From DASZHJ01 sp035507155 (GTDB lineage Bacteria; Pseudomonadota; Alphaproteobacteria; ATCC43930; CGMCC-115725): 15,480 nucleotides of DNA. The notes under the pieces were generated by a model. That model was not told the DNA's origin. It worked only from the letters and a program-made list of their open reading frames with translations, and searched no databases. The DNA lies in NCBI GenBank assembly GCA_035507155.1, contig DATJOK010000143.1:1-15480 (forward strand). The letters are read 5' to 3'. Of this stretch, positions 14,447 through 15,480 are shown piece after piece. Every line of letters starts with the position of its first letter. The first letter of the stretch is position 1. The position numbers were made by a program, and so were the translations under genes.

Positions 14447-15480
14447 AGCTCACTGGCGCCCGCATCCAGTCCTTCGTCGCGAGCTATGCCGCGAAGCCCG
14501 ATCCGAAGCTCCGCGCGATCCTGATCTACGGCCCCGATACCGGGCTGGTGCGCGAGCGCGCGACGGCGCTCGCCGCCGCGGTCTCTCCGGATCTCGAGGA
14601 CCCCTTCCGCGTCGCCAATCTCGCGAGCCAGACGCTAGCCGGCGATCCGGCGCGGCTCCGCGACGAGATGGCGGCGATGAGCTTCACCGGCGGCCGGCGC
14701 CTGGTGCGGGTGCGCGATGCCGGCGACAGTCTCGGCGGGCTCTTCGCCGAGTTCCTCCGGGATCCGGCGCCGGGCGACAGCGTCGCGGTGGTGGAGGCGG
14801 GGGATCTCGCCGGCCGCTCCTCGCTGCGCCGCGCCTTCGAGAGCGCCGCCAACGCCGCGGCGGTGCCGTGCTACGCCGACGGCGCGCGGGAGCTGGGCGA
14901 GCTGGTGAGCCAGGTGTTGACAAGTCATCAAATCACCGCGAGCGCCGAGGCGCGCGATTATCTCGTCGGCCATCTCGGCGCCGATCGCGGGTTGAGCCGC
15001 GCGGAGCTGGAGAAACTCGCGCTCTATGCCGGCGACGGCGGCCGCGTCGGTCTCGACGACGCCATTGCCTGCGTCGGCGACAGCGCCCAGGTCACCGTCG
15101 AGGATGCGGTCTTCGCTGCCGCCGATGGCGACAGCGCCGCGCTCGAGCGCGCGCTCACCCGCGCCTTCCAGGAAGGCGAGAGCGCGGTCGGCATCGTGCG
15201 CGCCGCCATGCGGCATTTCGATCGGCTGCACGTCGCCGGCGTCAGGATCGCGGGCGGCCTGTCGCCCGACGAGGCGCTGCGCGCGCTCCGGCCGCCGATC
15301 TTCTTCAAGCACCAGGACCGCTTCCTCGCCGAGCTGCGGCAGTGGCCGCCGCGCCGCGCGCTCGCCGCGCTCGGCCTGCTGCTGGAGGCGGAGCGCCAGT
15401 GCAAGCGCACCGGCTTTCCCGACCACACGATCTGCAGCGAGGTGCTGCTGCGCCTCGCCCGCGGCGTGAAGCGGCGCTGA
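14443..15480 (+). CDS. holA: DNA polymerase III delta subunit
   Basis: A 345-residue clamp-loader subunit, the normal length, that opens the beta sliding clamp at the replication fork. It has the AAA+-like N-terminal domain without a working ATP site: LIYGPDTGLVRERA (27–40) stands where a Walker A would be, followed by FTGGRRLVRVRDAGD and DSVAVVEAGDL, then a lid domain with LGADRGLSRAELEKLALY. The collar domain contains MRHFDRLHVAGVRIAGG and ends HTICSEVLLRLARG. It starts 32 nt after lptE with no obvious ribosome-binding site, in a segment containing a 14-bp tandem duplication. The window ends exactly on its TGA. Confidence 0.96.
   Translation: MKLTGARIQSFVASYAAKPDPKLRAILIYGPDTGLVRERATALAAAVSPDLEDPFRVANLASQTLAGDPARLRDEMAAMSFTGGRRLVRVRDAGDSLGGLFAEFLRDPAPGDSVAVVEAGDLAGRSSLRRAFESAANAAAVPCYADGARELGELVSQVLTSHQITASAEARDYLVGHLGADRGLSRAELEKLALYAGDGGRVGLDDAIACVGDSAQVTVEDAVFAAADGDSAALERALTRAFQEGESAVGIVRAAMRHFDRLHVAGVRIAGGLSPDEALRALRPPIFFKHQDRFLAELRQWPPRRALAALGLLLEAERQCKRTGFPDHTICSEVLLRLARGVKRR

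Overview
The window is GC-rich, gene-dense DNA from an alphaproteobacterium, most likely Rhodospirillales-like. Three things point there: the gene order DUF3576 lipoprotein–leuS–lptE–holA, a promoter matching the alphaproteobacterial general-stress sigma factor (EcfG), and the family-level look of the proteins. No taxonomic search was possible, so this is inference. There are no rRNA, tRNA or CRISPR features and no intact large transposon.

Layout. 1–660: a PadR-family repressor and a partial DUF1700/HAAS-type membrane protein (both minus strand, ATGA overlap) behind a palindromic operator that contains the promoter. 660–944: a truncated REP/MITE-like repeat unit. 945–2353: a two-gene minus-strand operon, SapC-family protein then a Tat-signal protein of unknown function. 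2437–2674: a DUF1328 small membrane protein with an EcfG-type promoter. 2727–6233: plus-strand genes for a class III adenylate cyclase, a glutathione S-transferase and an MHS-type major-facilitator transporter, closed by a strong terminator. 6250–6850: a dense, nested repeat cluster. 6884–9355: minus-strand genes, in transcription order a GIY-YIG nuclease, queF, queG and a cupin protein. 9440–9790: a second repeat cluster in the opposite orientation. 9820–10539: a YggS-type PLP protein (minus). 10681–15480: DUF3576 lipoprotein, leuS, lptE and holA (plus), the last three packed as one operon; the window ends on the holA stop codon.

Most interesting signal. The intergenic DNA carries a family of REP-like hairpins (9-bp arms, a 5-nt CTTGW loop, flanked by GTC on one side and CCACG on the other) arranged as inverted pairs inside a 216-bp unit with TGTCCGGTTC inverted ends. 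Two full units, about 95% identical by hand alignment and in opposite orientation, bracket the GIY-YIG–queF–queG–cupin segment. One unit sits inside another repeat copy with an 11-bp direct repeat at its borders, and removing it in silico restores a perfect hairpin. A single-domain GIY-YIG nuclease lies among the repeats, which raises the possibility of a nuclease–palindrome system comparable in logic to REP/RAYT pairs.

The remaining genes are mostly housekeeping: tRNA queuosine modification (queF, queG), tRNA-Leu charging (leuS), LPS export (lptE), DNA replication (holA) and vitamin B6 homeostasis (yggS).
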